A DNA stretch of 64,000 nt from Mesorhizobium sp. AR07 (GCF_024746815.1 NZ_CP080525.1:6318501-6382500), one strand, 5' to 3'. Positions 34,519 to 43,294 are shown, counted from the stretch's first letter. A program made the numbers and translations. The notes: generated by a model not told the origin, from the letters alone.

Positions 34519-35460
34519 ATGATTGAAATCCCCGCCCATATGCATCCCAGCCGCTCGTTCCAGGGGCTGATCCTGACCTTGCACAATTACTGGGCGAACT
34601 ATGGCTGCGTCATCCTCCAGCCCTATGACATGGAAGTCGGCGCCGGCACGTTTCATCCGGCAACGACGCTGCGGGCGCTCGGGCCAAAACGCTGGAACGC
34701 CGCCTATGTCCAGCCCTCGCGCCGCCCCAAGGATGGCCGCTATGGCGAGAACCCGAACCGGCTGCAGCATTATTATCAGTATCAGGTGATCCTGAAGCCG
34801 AACCCGCCGAACCTGCAGGAGCTCTATCTCGGCTCGCTGGCGGCGATCGGCATCGATCCGTTGCTGCACGACATCCGCTTCGTCGAGGACGATTGGGAAA
34901 GCCCGACGCTCGGCGCCTGGGGGCTGGGCTGGGAATGCTGGTGCGACGGCATGGAAGTGTCGCAATTCACTTATTTCCAGCAGGTCTGCGGCATCGAATG
35001 CGCGCCAGTGGCCGGCGAACTGACCTACGGGTTGGAGCGTCTGGCTATGTATGTGCAAGGCGTCGACAATGTCTACGACCTCAACTTCAACGGCCGCGAG
35101 GGCGCCGACAAGGTCACCTACGGCGATGTCTTCCTGCAGGCAGAGCAGGAATATTCGCGCCACAATTTTGAATACGCCAACACGGCGATGCTGCTGCGCC
35201 ACTTCGAGGACGCCGAGGCCGAATGCAAGGCGTTGCTCGACGCCGGTGCGCCAGCATCGAACGACAACCTGCCGATGCACCGCATGGTCTTCCCGGCCTA
35301 CGACCAGTGCATCAAGGCCAGCCATGTCTTCAATCTGCTTGACGCGCGCGGCGTGATTTCGGTCACCGAGCGGCAGAGCTACATCTTGCGGGTGCGCAAT
35401 CTGGCGAAGGCCTGCGGCGAGGCGTTTTTGAAGACACGGGCCGGCGGACTGGCGGCCTGA
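34519..35460 (+). CDS. glyQ: Glycyl-tRNA synthetase alpha subunit
   Basis: 313 residues from ATG 34519 (MIEIPAHMHPSRSFQGLIL). Class II synthetase catalytic subunit of the alpha2beta2 GlyRS. The family blocks are clear: CVILQPYDMEVGAGTFHPATT, YVQPSRRPKDGRYGENPNR, WEVPTLGAWGLGWECWCDGME-like and the FTYFQQVCG and ELTYGLERLAMYVQ motifs. glyS follows after 375 bp, of which 177 bp encode a possible antisense small gene. Confidence 0.97.
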   Translation: MIEIPAHMHPSRSFQGLILTLHNYWANYGCVILQPYDMEVGAGTFHPATTLRALGPKRWNAAYVQPSRRPKDGRYGENPNRLQHYYQYQVILKPNPPNLQELYLGSLAAIGIDPLLHDIRFVEDDWESPTLGAWGLGWECWCDGMEVSQFTYFQQVCGIECAPVAGELTYGLERLAMYVQGVDNVYDLNFNGREGADKVTYGDVFLQAEQEYSRHNFEYANTAMLLRHFEDAEAECKALLDAGAPASNDNLPMHRMVFPAYDQCIKASHVFNLLDARGVISVTERQSYILRVRNLAKACGEAFLKTRAGGLAA

Positions 35461-35463
35461 ACT

Positions 35464-35640
35464 TCAGGCGCGCTTAAGCAATTCGAGGGAAGCGTTGATC
35501 GGCGACAGGATCTGGCCGCTTGGGCCAGCCATTGTCCGTAATGCCTGCCTAACACCCGGCATCGAGAAGGTGCCATGCACCTGCGCCGCGAAGCAGGCGC
35601 TGAGCGCCAGGATTTGCAGGAGTCTCGATGCCGTCTTCAT
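35464..35640 (-). CDS. Possible small secreted peptide
   Basis: 58 codons from ATG 35640 to TGA 35464. The N-terminus MKTASRLLQILALSACFAAQ reads as a signal peptide (two basic residues, an 11-residue hydrophobic core, small residues before a likely cleavage site). The mature part is short and polar, ending SLELLKRA. Codon third positions are G/C-rich as in neighbouring genes. It is convergent with glyQ, 3 bp from its stop. No family is recognised, and expression is unproven. Confidence 0.4.
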   Translation of the reverse strand: MKTASRLLQILALSACFAAQVHGTFSMPGVRQALRTMAGPSGQILSPINASLELLKRA

Positions 35641-35835
35641 GGTCGTTCAGCCAATAGTCCTCTGCCTGAGCGTGGGTCGCTTCAGCGCCTGCGTCTGGTT
35701 CATGGAAATCTTTGACCTAAGGACGAGCGGCATCGCCTCGTCCCGACAGAACGGCCAAAATTTCTGGAAAGGGTGACAGCGGCCAGCCGAGTTGCTATGC
35801 CCCGCGCGGACCATCTTGCCGTGCGAGCCCCATCC

Positions 35836-38331
35836 ATGCCTGACTTGCTTCTAGAACTTCGCTCCGAGGAAATCCCCGCCCGCATGCAGCGCAAGGCGGC
35901 GGGTGATCTCAGGAGGATGCTGACCGATGGTCTGGTCGAGGCCGGGCTGACCTATGAGGCGGCGCGCGAGTACTGGACGCCGCGGCGTCTGGCGCTCGAT
36001 ATCAGGGGGCTGACCGCGCGCTCGAAGGATATAAGCGAGGAGATCAAGGGGCCTTCGACGACGGCGCCCGAACAGGCGGTCCAGGGTTTCCTGCGCAAGG
36101 CCGGGCTTTCATCGATCGCCGAGGCGCATGTCCATTCCGACCCGAAGAAGGGCGATTTCTATGTCGCCCACATTTCGAAGCCGGGCAGGGCGGCGGAAGA
36201 GATCATCGCCGAACTGGTGCCGGGCATCATCCGCGGCTTTCCCTGGCCGAAGTCGATGCGCTGGGGGCCGGCTTCGGCCAAGCCCGGCTCGCTGCGCTGG
36301 GTGCGGCCGCTGCAATCGATCCTGTGCACCTTCGGCCCGGAGACCGAGGAGCCGGTGGTGGTCGATTTCGAGATCGACGGCATCCGCTCGGGCAACGTCA
36401 CCTATGGCCACCGCTTCCATGCGCCCGGCGCCATCACGGTGCGCCGCTTCGACGACTATGTCTCCAAGCTGGAGGCGGCGAAGGTCGTGCTCGATGCCGA
36501 CCGGCGCAAGGAGATCATCCTTGCCGATGCGCGCAATCTCGCCTTCGCCAACGGGCTCGACCTCGTCGAGGACGACGGACTGCTGGAAGAGGTGTCCGGG
36601 CTGGTCGAATGGCCGGTGGTGCTGATGGGCGAGTTCGAGGAGGCTTTCCTGGCCATTCCGGCCGAGGTGATCCGCCTGACCATCCGCGCCAACCAGAAGT
36701 GCTTTGTGACATCGCGCCCGATCTCCCCCCTAGAGGGGGAGATGTCGGCGCAGCCGACAGAGGGGGGCGCTGTCCCGCCGTCCTCTCAGCGCCAAGCACC
36801 CCCCTCTGCCCTGCCGGGCATCTCCCCCTCGAGGGGGGAGATTGGCCAATCGGCGCTTTCCAACCGCTTCATCCTCACCGCCAACATCGAGGCCAAGGAT
36901 GGCGGCAAGGAGATCGCTCACGGCAACGGCAAGGTGGTGCGCGCCCGTCTGTCCGACGCGCTCTATTTCTGGACGACCGACCAGGGCGATTTGCCGGATC
37001 TCGACCAACTAGACGGATCGGCGAAAAAATTCGGGCTCGATCTGAAGAAGCCGCTCGACCAGCGCATGGCCCGCCTCGACCACCTCGATGTCACCTTCCA
37101 CGCCAAGCTTGGCACGCAAGGGGAACGGGTGGAGCGGATTGCCCGGCTGGCGGAAGAACTGGCGCCGATCGTCGGCTCCGATCCCGCGCTGGCGCGCCGC
37201 GCCGCTGTTCTGGCCAAGGCTGATCTCACCACGGAAGTCGTCGGCGAATTTCCCGAACTGCAGGGCGCCATGGGCCGCAAATACGCTCTGTTGCAGGGCG
37301 AGCATGCTTCGGTCGCCGCAGCGGCTGAAGAACACTACAAGCCGCAAGGCCCATCCGATTATGTGCCGAGCGATCCTGTGTCGGTCGCTGTCGCGCTTGC
37401 CGATAAGCTGGATACGCTGGTTGGATTTTGGGTCATCGAGGAAAAACCGACGGGCTCGAAGGATCCTTACGCTCTGCGTAGAGCTGCTCTTGGGACGGTA
37501 AGGCTGGTGCTGGATAATGAGACGCCGGTAAACCTTCTTTCGACCATAGCCGAGCATCGAAAAATCATCGAAGATCAGATCGACCTAAGGCACGCTGAAG
37601 AGCAAGCCAAGTCGGGCGGCGACTATGTGAGTGCACGAGCTTATGTCGGCGACGGAAGGTCTACAGACCGCGACCTCCTCGCCTTCTTCCATGACCGCCT
37701 GAAAGTCTATCTGCGCGACCAGGGCGCACGGCATGATCTGATTGATGCGGTTTTGTCGGCAGGTTCGCGCCCAATCTCCCCCCCTGTGGGGGAGATGTCG
37801 GCGAAGCCGACAGAGGGGGGCGCTGTTCCGCCGACATCTCAGCGCGAAGCGCCCCCCTCTGGCCTGCCGGCCATCTCCCCCACAGGGGGGGAGATTGGCC
37901 AATCGCAGTCCGACGACCTGCTCCAGATCGTCCGCCGGGTCGAGGCACTTGGCTCCTTCCTCGACACCGAGGACGGCAGGAACCTGCTCGCCGGCGCCAA
38001 GCGCGCGGCCAACATTTTGGCTGCCGAGGAGAAGAAGAAAACAGCGGTCGCCGACCATGTTGAGCCGGCGCTGTTTCGCGAGGATGCCGAGAAGTCGTTG
38101 TTTGCAGCGGTGAATCAGGCTGAGAAGCAAGCCGGCGAAGCGATTCAAAACGATGACTTTTCCGGCGCCCTGCTGGCGCTTAGCGTGCTGCGTGAACCGG
38201 TTGATTCATTCTTCGAGCATGTTCTGGTGAATGATGAGGACGAGGCGGTGCGCGCCAATCGCCTGGCCTTGCTCGCACGCATCCGCGCGGCCACCGGCCA
38301 GGTCGCGGATTTCTCGAAGATTGCTGGTTGA
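35836..38331 (+). CDS. glyS: Glycyl-tRNA synthetase beta subunit with two in-frame repeat insertions
   Basis: 831 residues from ATG 35836 (MPDLLLELRSEEIPARM). The beta subunit binds tRNA-Gly and pairs with GlyQ. Normal blocks include ASAKPGSLRWVRPLQSI, IRANQKCFVTS, DPYALRRAALG and the C-terminal anticodon-binding-like region. Two 47-residue segments, 293-339 and 644-690, are translations of palindromic repeats. Each begins SRPISP and ends GEIGQS, and the two agree at most positions. The first separates KCFVT from SNRFILTANIE, which are adjacent strands in ordinary GlyS; the second splits LIDAVL from DDLLQIVRRVEAL. Removing both leaves 737 residues, near the family size. The frame stays open through both. 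Confidence 0.95.
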   Translation: MPDLLLELRSEEIPARMQRKAAGDLRRMLTDGLVEAGLTYEAAREYWTPRRLALDIRGLTARSKDISEEIKGPSTTAPEQAVQGFLRKAGLSSIAEAHVHSDPKKGDFYVAHISKPGRAAEEIIAELVPGIIRGFPWPKSMRWGPASAKPGSLRWVRPLQSILCTFGPETEEPVVVDFEIDGIRSGNVTYGHRFHAPGAITVRRFDDYVSKLEAAKVVLDADRRKEIILADARNLAFANGLDLVEDDGLLEEVSGLVEWPVVLMGEFEEAFLAIPAEVIRLTIRANQKCFVTSRPISPLEGEMSAQPTEGGAVPPSSQRQAPPSALPGISPSRGEIGQSALSNRFILTANIEAKDGGKEIAHGNGKVVRARLSDALYFWTTDQGDLPDLDQLDGSAKKFGLDLKKPLDQRMARLDHLDVTFHAKLGTQGERVERIARLAEELAPIVGSDPALARRAAVLAKADLTTEVVGEFPELQGAMGRKYALLQGEHASVAAAAEEHYKPQGPSDYVPSDPVSVAVALADKLDTLVGFWVIEEKPTGSKDPYALRRAALGTVRLVLDNETPVNLLSTIAEHRKIIEDQIDLRHAEEQAKSGGDYVSARAYVGDGRSTDRDLLAFFHDRLKVYLRDQGARHDLIDAVLSAGSRPISPPVGEMSAKPTEGGAVPPTSQREAPPSGLPAISPTGGEIGQSQSDDLLQIVRRVEALGSFLDTEDGRNLLAGAKRAANILAAEEKKKTAVADHVEPALFREDAEKSLFAAVNQAEKQAGEAIQNDDFSGALLALSVLREPVDSFFEHVLVNDEDEAVRANRLALLARIRAATGQVADFSKIAG
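36712..36852. repeat. Palindromic repeat element inside glyS, copy 1 (141 bp)
   Basis: From TCGCGCCCGATCTCCCCC to GGGGGAGATTGGCCAATCG. The halves are inverted, each with its own hairpin (CTCCCCCCTAGAGGGGGAG; CTCCCCCTCGAGGGGGGAG) and an AGAGGGGGGCGCT module. 141 = 47 x 3, so the frame is kept, and no stop codon occurs. Same length and phase as copy 2. Confidence 0.9.
37765..37905. repeat. Palindromic repeat element inside glyS, copy 2 (141 bp)
   Basis: Same boundaries (TCGCGCCCAATCTCCCCC to GGGGGAGATTGGCCAATCG), length and codon phase as copy 1. The outer hairpin tips differ (CCCTGTGGGGG and CCCCCACAGGGG). The core 42 residues differ from copy 1 at 9 positions, many conservative. Confidence 0.9.
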
Positions 38332-38334
38332 CAA

Positions 38335-38379
38335 GCATGATCCCGAAAAGTGGGTACCGGTTTTCGGACAAGATCATGC
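38335..38379. repeat. 45-bp palindromic repeat (GCATGATC variant)
   Basis: GCATGATC and GATCATGC arms enclose CCGAAAAGTGG...CCGGTTTTCGG. It is a diverged relative of the copies at 24843, 30560 and 48970, placed 4 bp after the glyS stop, where it could also act as a hairpin terminator or mRNA stabiliser. Confidence 0.75.
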
Positions 38380-38508
38380 TCGGACAAAACAGGCCGTAGG
38401 CCGAAGAGAAATTTTCTTTGCCGCCGGCCATTCGAGCCGGCTTACAGTCATATGACGATGATCTCTCCGTGGCAAAAGGGACATGTTCCCTAACCCACGG
38501 AGGCTTCC

Positions 38509-38817
38509 ATGAATTCCGATCACGAAATCGAAGTGACAGAAGAAACCCCGGCTCCCGCCGAGGCGCTTGAATCCGCTTCCGAAACCACCCTCGACCATGC
38601 CGCTGCCGCCACGGTCGAAGCGACCGATCTGTCGGATGACGACCAACATGGCGACGATGAAGACGACGCCGAAACCGCTACGCTCTCGGGTGACGACGAA
38701 GACGAAGATGAGGACGAAGACGACGCCGACGACAGCGTAAAGGCTGAAGGCGACGACGAGAAATCCGAAGAAGACGAATCCGAAGAAGAAGAAGACGACA
38801 AGGAAGAAGCGGCCTGA
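38509..38817 (+). CDS. Highly acidic low-complexity protein
   Basis: 102 residues from ATG 38509, preceded by ACGGAGG at a good distance. Asp and Glu make up roughly half the protein, concentrated in runs after residue 40 (DDEDDAET, DEDEDEDEDDADD, EEEEDDKEEAA). There are no Cys, Trp, Phe or Tyr residues, no signal peptide and no known domain. A strong terminator follows, so this is a compact independent unit with real expression signals. It could be a charged chaperone, a DNA mimic or an ion buffer; none is shown. Confidence 0.8.
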   Translation: MNSDHEIEVTEETPAPAEALESASETTLDHAAAATVEATDLSDDDQHGDDEDDAETATLSGDDEDEDEDEDDADDSVKAEGDDEKSEEDESEEEEDDKEEAA

Positions 38818-38846
38818 TTTTTCGGCTGCCGATTCTATGGTTGCCA

Positions 38847-38873
38847 GGGCGGCGCTGACGCGCCGCCCTTTTC
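38847..38873 (+). terminator. Rho-independent terminator after the acidic protein
   Basis: GGGCGGCGC and GCGCCGCCC form a 9-bp stem with a TGAC loop, followed by TTTTCTG. It lies 29 bp after the stop codon and faces the convergent gene at 38892. Confidence 0.88.
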
Positions 38874-38891
38874 TGTCAGATGCTGACCCCG

Positions 38892-39281
38892 TCAGTTTTC
38901 CAGAATGCTGACTTGCACGCTGTTTTCGTAGACGTCGACCTGGATTAGCGGCTCGCCATTGACGATGGCTCGCTTGGTCGAGGAACTCATCGCGCCGGGA
39001 CGCTCCAGCATGCGCTGCAAATCGGCGCGCTGGTCGTTGGTCCTGAACCAGCTATCGCCCTCGTCGTCGCTGTCGCGGCGATGGAATTTGTGCCAGTTGG
39101 CGCGGTCCTGCCGCACCATCTGCGCCGCGCTGTTCAGCGCATAGCCGTCACTCGCCTGATGATCCCGATCGGAAATGCGCGCGACATAGGAACCCAGCAT
39201 GTCGTCGGCATGAGCGGCGCCGGCGCCAAGCAATGACGCCAGCAGAAGCCCGGCCACGGTAACGGTCTTGGATTTTCTCAT
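38892..39281 (-). CDS. Secreted protein of unknown function
   Basis: 129 residues. MRKSKTVTVAGLLLASLLGAGAAHA is a clear signal peptide. The mature part is charged, with DRDHQASDGYALNSAAQMVRQDRANWHKFH, and ends in a beta-like tail QVDVYENSVQVSILEN. No known domain. ATG 39281 follows AAAGGGGG. It may be periplasmic; the nearest gene on the same strand lies 150 bp upstream. Confidence 0.75.
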   Translation of the reverse strand: MRKSKTVTVAGLLLASLLGAGAAHADDMLGSYVARISDRDHQASDGYALNSAAQMVRQDRANWHKFHRRDSDDEGDSWFRTNDQRADLQRMLERPGAMSSSTKRAIVNGEPLIQVDVYENSVQVSILEN

Positions 39282-39432
39282 GAGAAACCCCCTTTGAAAG
39301 ACGAAATCCCGCCTGCCAGAGCCGCCTGACGAAATTCAGGCGGTGACGTCCAGCGGCGAAGATAGGCTGGCGCGGAATTCGCCTGGCAATGGTGCGCCGG
39401 GCGGCAGATCACAGTCAAGCCAAGCCGTCAGG

Positions 39433-39933
39433 TTACTTGGCTTTGCCGGACGCGGGCATGCGCTGGGTTGTCGCCCGCGCTGGCGCGCTCGGCGGCGGGG
39501 TGGATTGCTTTCCGGCGTTCCCTGAGGGTGCTGCTGAGGCAATGGCCGTTGTTGGCGTGGCGCCTGCCGCTGGTGCAGTGCCCGCCGCTGGCGCAGTGGC
39601 TTTTGCGGGCGTAGCGGTTGGCGTCGGTGCCGAGAAGGCGGGACCGGTGATGCCGCCGCGAATGACCATCGGGCCTTGCTGGAAACCGTGCCTGGCCTCG
39701 GGCTTATCCGGGATCGCCGCCACCTTTTCATAGGTGACGTCTGGCTCCGCTTCGCCGACCGCCACGACCGACTGCACATCCTTGGTCCCGGCCACCTCGG
39801 CGATCTTAAGCTGCTTGGGCTCCCCGAGCCTGATGATGGACGGTGTCGAGGATGGCGCGCCGGGAAAAACCAGCGACGAGGCCTGTGCCCCGCCGGTTGC
39901 CGTCGCCAGAATGATGCCCAGTAGGATACGCAT
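39433..39933 (-). CDS. Secreted Ala/Pro/Thr-rich protein
   Basis: 166 residues from ATG 39933. The signal peptide MRILLGIILATATGGAQA is followed by a short conserved-looking part (SIIRLGEPKQLKIAEVAGTKDVQSV, then VTYEKVAAIPDKPEARHGFQ) and a C-terminal half of Ala, Pro and Thr typical of a disordered wall- or surface-spanning linker. Upstream in-frame codons to 40041 are not family-like. Function unknown. Confidence 0.72.
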   Translation of the reverse strand: MRILLGIILATATGGAQASSLVFPGAPSSTPSIIRLGEPKQLKIAEVAGTKDVQSVVAVGEAEPDVTYEKVAAIPDKPEARHGFQQGPMVIRGGITGPAFSAPTPTATPAKATAPAAGTAPAAGATPTTAIASAAPSGNAGKQSTPPPSAPARATTQRMPASGKAK

Positions 39934-40103
39934 TGACACGGATGACAGCTCCCCTTTGCCCCAGAAGCCGCACGATAGCAGGCCGGAATTGATGCCGGCT
40001 TTCGTGGAAACATGGCATTTTAGGGATTGATGAATCGCCAATGCCCGACTTGCCCAACAGCCGCCATCGTACTACGCACGCCGGCATCTGCGAGGTGACG
40101 AGA

Positions 40104-41078
40104 GTGGCTGAAGTACTTGCCGTCGGCGAGGCGTTGGAGCGGGCGCTGGCGCTGCTTGAGGGCGGCGATGTCGTCGCCATCCCGACGGAAACCGTTTACG
40201 GGCTTGCCGGCGACGCCACCAACGGCATCGGCGTGGCGCGTATCTTCGAAGCCAAGGGACGGCCACGCTTCAATCCGCTGATCGCCCATGTCGCCGACAT
40301 GGCGATGGCTGAGCGCATTGCCTTGTTTGATCCACTGTCGGAGAAACTGGCGCTGGCATTCTGGCCCGGCCCGCTGACGCTGGTGCTGCCGCGGCGACCC
40401 GGCAACGGCATCCACCCGCTGGTCACGGCCGGGCTCGATACGATTGCCTTGCGCATGCCAAGGGGCTTTGGCGGCGACCTGATCGCCAGGCTTGGCCGTC
40501 CGCTTGCCGCGCCCAGCGCCAATTCATCCGGCAAGATCAGCGCGACGACAGCGCAAGCGGTGGCGGCCGATCTCGGCGCACGGATAAAGCTGGTAGTCGA
40601 TGGTGGCGCGACACCGGTCGGACTGGAATCGACCATCGTCAAGGCAGAAGCGGGAAGGTTGCGGCTGCTCCGGCCTGGCGGCATCGCCGCCGAAGAGATC
40701 GAGGCGGCCATCGGCATGGAGCTGCTGCGCGGCGGTGCCGCCGGCGTCGAGGCGCCGGGCATGCTTGCTTCGCACTATGCGCCGGGTGCCGCGGTGCGGC
40801 TCAATGCTGGTACGGTCGGCGAGGGCGAGGCCCTGCTCGGCTTCGGTAACCGGCGCGCGCAAGGTTGGCGACAAGCTGCCGCTTTCCTCAACCTGTCCGA
40901 AACGGGCGACCTGCGCGAAGCGGCGAGCAATCTTTTCGCCCATATGCAAGATCTCGATCGCAGCGGCGCACGGACCATCGCCGTCGAGCCGGTTCCCTTC
41001 GACGGTCTCGGCGAGGCGATCAACGATCGGCTCTCGCGTGCCGCCGCCCCTCGTGACAACACTCATGCCTCGACATAG
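40104..41078 (+). CDS. L-threonylcarbamoyladenylate synthase (Sua5/TsaC)
   Basis: 324 residues from GTG 40104 (GAGG 8 bp upstream); an ATG at 40041 would add 21 residues without a ribosome site. A YrdC domain with VVAIPTETVYGLAGDA, KGRPRFNPLIAHV, and PSANSSGKIS, plus a C-terminal Sua5 domain, makes it the long form. The enzyme makes the threonylcarbamoyl-AMP used for t6A37 on tRNA. Followed by the FAD oxidase after 9 bp. Confidence 0.92.
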   Translation: MAEVLAVGEALERALALLEGGDVVAIPTETVYGLAGDATNGIGVARIFEAKGRPRFNPLIAHVADMAMAERIALFDPLSEKLALAFWPGPLTLVLPRRPGNGIHPLVTAGLDTIALRMPRGFGGDLIARLGRPLAAPSANSSGKISATTAQAVAADLGARIKLVVDGGATPVGLESTIVKAEAGRLRLLRPGGIAAEEIEAAIGMELLRGGAAGVEAPGMLASHYAPGAAVRLNAGTVGEGEALLGFGNRRAQGWRQAAAFLNLSETGDLREAASNLFAHMQDLDRSGARTIAVEPVPFDGLGEAINDRLSRAAAPRDNTHAST

Positions 41079-41087
41079 TTTTCCCAC

Positions 41088-42518
41088 ATGACCGAAATTT
41101 CTCAGACACTCGACCCCGCTCTCATCGACCGCTTCGCCGTGATTGTCGGCGACAAATACGCGCTGCGCGACGAGCAGGATATCGCGCCTTACCTGACGGA
41201 GCGGCGCGGGCTCTGGCACGGCGTGACATCGCTGGTGCTGCGGCCGGGCAGCACCGACGAGGTCAGCCGGATCATGCGGCTGGCGAGCGAGACGGGAACG
41301 CCGGTCGTGCCGCAAAGCGGCAACACCGGGCTGGTCGGTGCCCAGGTGCCGGACAGGTCCGGCCGCGAGATCGTGCTGTCGCTGTCGCGGCTGAACCGCA
41401 TCCGCGAGATCGATGTCCTGTCCAACACGGTGACGGTCGAGGCCGGGGTCATCCTGCAGACGCTGCAGGAGGCGGCCGATGCCGCCGACCGGCTGTTTCC
41501 GCTGTCGCTGGCCGCGCAAGGCTCCTGCCAGATCGGCGGCAATCTCTCCTCCAATGCCGGCGGCACAGGCGTGCTTGCCTATGGCAATGCCCGCGAGCTC
41601 TGCCTTGGTGTCGAGGTGGTGCTGCCGACCGGCGAAGTATTCGACGATTTGCGCAAGCTGAAGAAGGACAACACCGGCTACGATCTGAAGAACCTGTTCG
41701 TCGGCGCCGAGGGAACGCTCGGCGTCATCACCGCCGCCGTGCTCAAACTGTTCCCGAAGCCGAAAGGGCGCGAAGTGGCTTTCGTCGGCCTGTCATCGCC
41801 GGAGGCAGCACTTTCCCTGTTCGGCCTGGCAATGGACCGTGCCGGGGCAGCGCTCACCGCTTTCGAACTGATCGGCAAGCGGCCGTACGACTTCACGCTG
41901 GCGCATGCCCACGGCGTGGTGCGGCCTTTGATCGAGGACTGGCCGTGGTATGTGCTGATGCAGATTTCGTCCGGCCGTTCATCGGAAGATTCGAGAGCGT
42001 TGATCGAAGACGTGCTCTCGGCGGGCCTCGAACAGGAATTCGTCGGCGATGCCGTCATCGCTGCAAGTCTTGGGCAAGGCGACGCCTTCTGGAATTTCCG
42101 TGAACTGCTGCCCGAGGCGCAAAAGCCGGAGGGTGCCTCGATCAAGCACGACATTTCAGTGCCGGTGGCATTGATCCCGCGCTTTATCGATGAAGCCGCC
42201 GGTGCGGTGGCGTCGGTGAGTGCCGGCGCCCGAGTGGTCTGCTTCGGCCATATGGGCGACGGCAATCTGCACTACAACATCTCGCGGCCCGTCGACGGCG
42301 ACGACGAGGCGTTTCTCGACCTCTATCATCCCATGAACAAGGCCGTGCATGACGTGGTGCGCAGCCTGCACGGTTCGATCTCGGCCGAGCACGGCATCGG
42401 CCAGTTGAAGCGCGACGAATTGATCGCCACCGCGCCGCCGATGGCGATCGACCTGATGCGCAGGGTGAAGGCTGCCTTCGACCCCGCCGGCATCATGAAT
42501 CCCGGTAAGGTTATCTGA
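41088..42518 (+). CDS. FAD-linked oxidase (D-lactate/2-hydroxyacid dehydrogenase type)
   Basis: 476 residues of the VAO/GlcD-like flavoprotein family. The FAD domain has VVPQSGNTGLVGAQVPD, GGNLSSNAGGTGVLAYGNARE and GAEGTLGVITAA; the C-terminal FAD-oxidase domain has KHDISVPV and HMGDGNLHYNIS (metal/His), and SAEHGIGQLKRD at the end. Closest named homologues act on D-2-hydroxy acids such as D-2-hydroxyglutarate or D-lactate, passing electrons to an acceptor. The substrate is not resolved. It is 9 bp after the Sua5 gene. Confidence 0.9.
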   Translation: MTEISQTLDPALIDRFAVIVGDKYALRDEQDIAPYLTERRGLWHGVTSLVLRPGSTDEVSRIMRLASETGTPVVPQSGNTGLVGAQVPDRSGREIVLSLSRLNRIREIDVLSNTVTVEAGVILQTLQEAADAADRLFPLSLAAQGSCQIGGNLSSNAGGTGVLAYGNARELCLGVEVVLPTGEVFDDLRKLKKDNTGYDLKNLFVGAEGTLGVITAAVLKLFPKPKGREVAFVGLSSPEAALSLFGLAMDRAGAALTAFELIGKRPYDFTLAHAHGVVRPLIEDWPWYVLMQISSGRSSEDSRALIEDVLSAGLEQEFVGDAVIAASLGQGDAFWNFRELLPEAQKPEGASIKHDISVPVALIPRFIDEAAGAVASVSAGARVVCFGHMGDGNLHYNISRPVDGDDEAFLDLYHPMNKAVHDVVRSLHGSISAEHGIGQLKRDELIATAPPMAIDLMRRVKAAFDPAGIMNPGKVI

Positions 42519-42703
42519 TCCTTTCCACATCTTGTGGCTGGTGGCATTCCGATAACCATCCCTGAGATCAGCAAAATTTAACCGACTTTCTTAAGCGGGG
42601 CGGTAAGGAGCCCGCGCTACTGTCTGCTCACAAACGAGGCTGGAAAAACCGGCCCGGAGAGAACCGGACACCGGCTCTCAGGAGACAGACAGGAAGGCAC
42701 TCT

Positions 42704-43270
42704 ATGAACACCGGACTGAAGCCAGTCTGGGCGGGACGCAACATGCGTCTCGACCCATTCCGCCTGCCGCAAGTGGTGAGCTACGCCACGCGCGACGATT
42801 ATGGTGACGTGACCTTCACCATCGACCATCGTGGTGCCGTCATACGCCGTCTGCTCGAGATGAGCGGCGTGCCGGCGATCATCGCGCTGCCCGCCAATGC
42901 GTTTCGCGGCGTCGCCGCCCGTGCGATGGAGGATCCGGATGGCAATGTCACGGTGACCCTGGAACTTCTGCACAACGATCCGATGCTGTCGGTGCCGCTG
43001 CTGGTGGCCGACGATCTCGACGATGTCGCCGCCGACTGGCGCGCCTGGGCCGACGCCTACCGCCTGCCGATGCTGCTGATCGAATCGGACGGCGTCGCCC
43101 GCACCCTGGAAGAATCGCTTGGCGCCGCCATCAAGACGCTGCCGCCGCGGGATCGCCGCAAAGGCCGTGTTTCGACCACCCGCCGCCCACGTTTCCTCGC
43201 CCGCCGCCGGGCCGGCGACCTCGGCCTCAGACTGGTCATCGACGGCCAGGAGATTATCTCGCGCGAATAG
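42704..43270 (+). CDS. DUF6101-family protein
   Basis: 188 residues from ATG 42704. It has a conserved rhizobial layout: DPFRLPQVVSYATRDDYGDVTFTIDHRGAVIRR, VPAIIALPANAFRGVAARAMED, then an LLVADDLDDVAADWRAWADAYRLPMLLIE segment and a basic C-terminus. I call it DUF6101 from memory of this family. Function unknown. A possible GGAAGG ribosome site is upstream. Confidence 0.75.
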   Translation: MNTGLKPVWAGRNMRLDPFRLPQVVSYATRDDYGDVTFTIDHRGAVIRRLLEMSGVPAIIALPANAFRGVAARAMEDPDGNVTVTLELLHNDPMLSVPLLVADDLDDVAADWRAWADAYRLPMLLIESDGVARTLEESLGAAIKTLPPRDRRKGRVSTTRRPRFLARRRAGDLGLRLVIDGQEIISRE

Positions 43271-43294
43271 CTTGAAACTCTGCTTGCGAGGTTG

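Noticed and set aside
38520..38801. Poly-Ser minus-strand frame opposite the acidic protein
   Set aside because: Reverse complement of Asp/Glu codon runs produces Ser-rich peptides; the ribosome site and terminator fit the plus strand.
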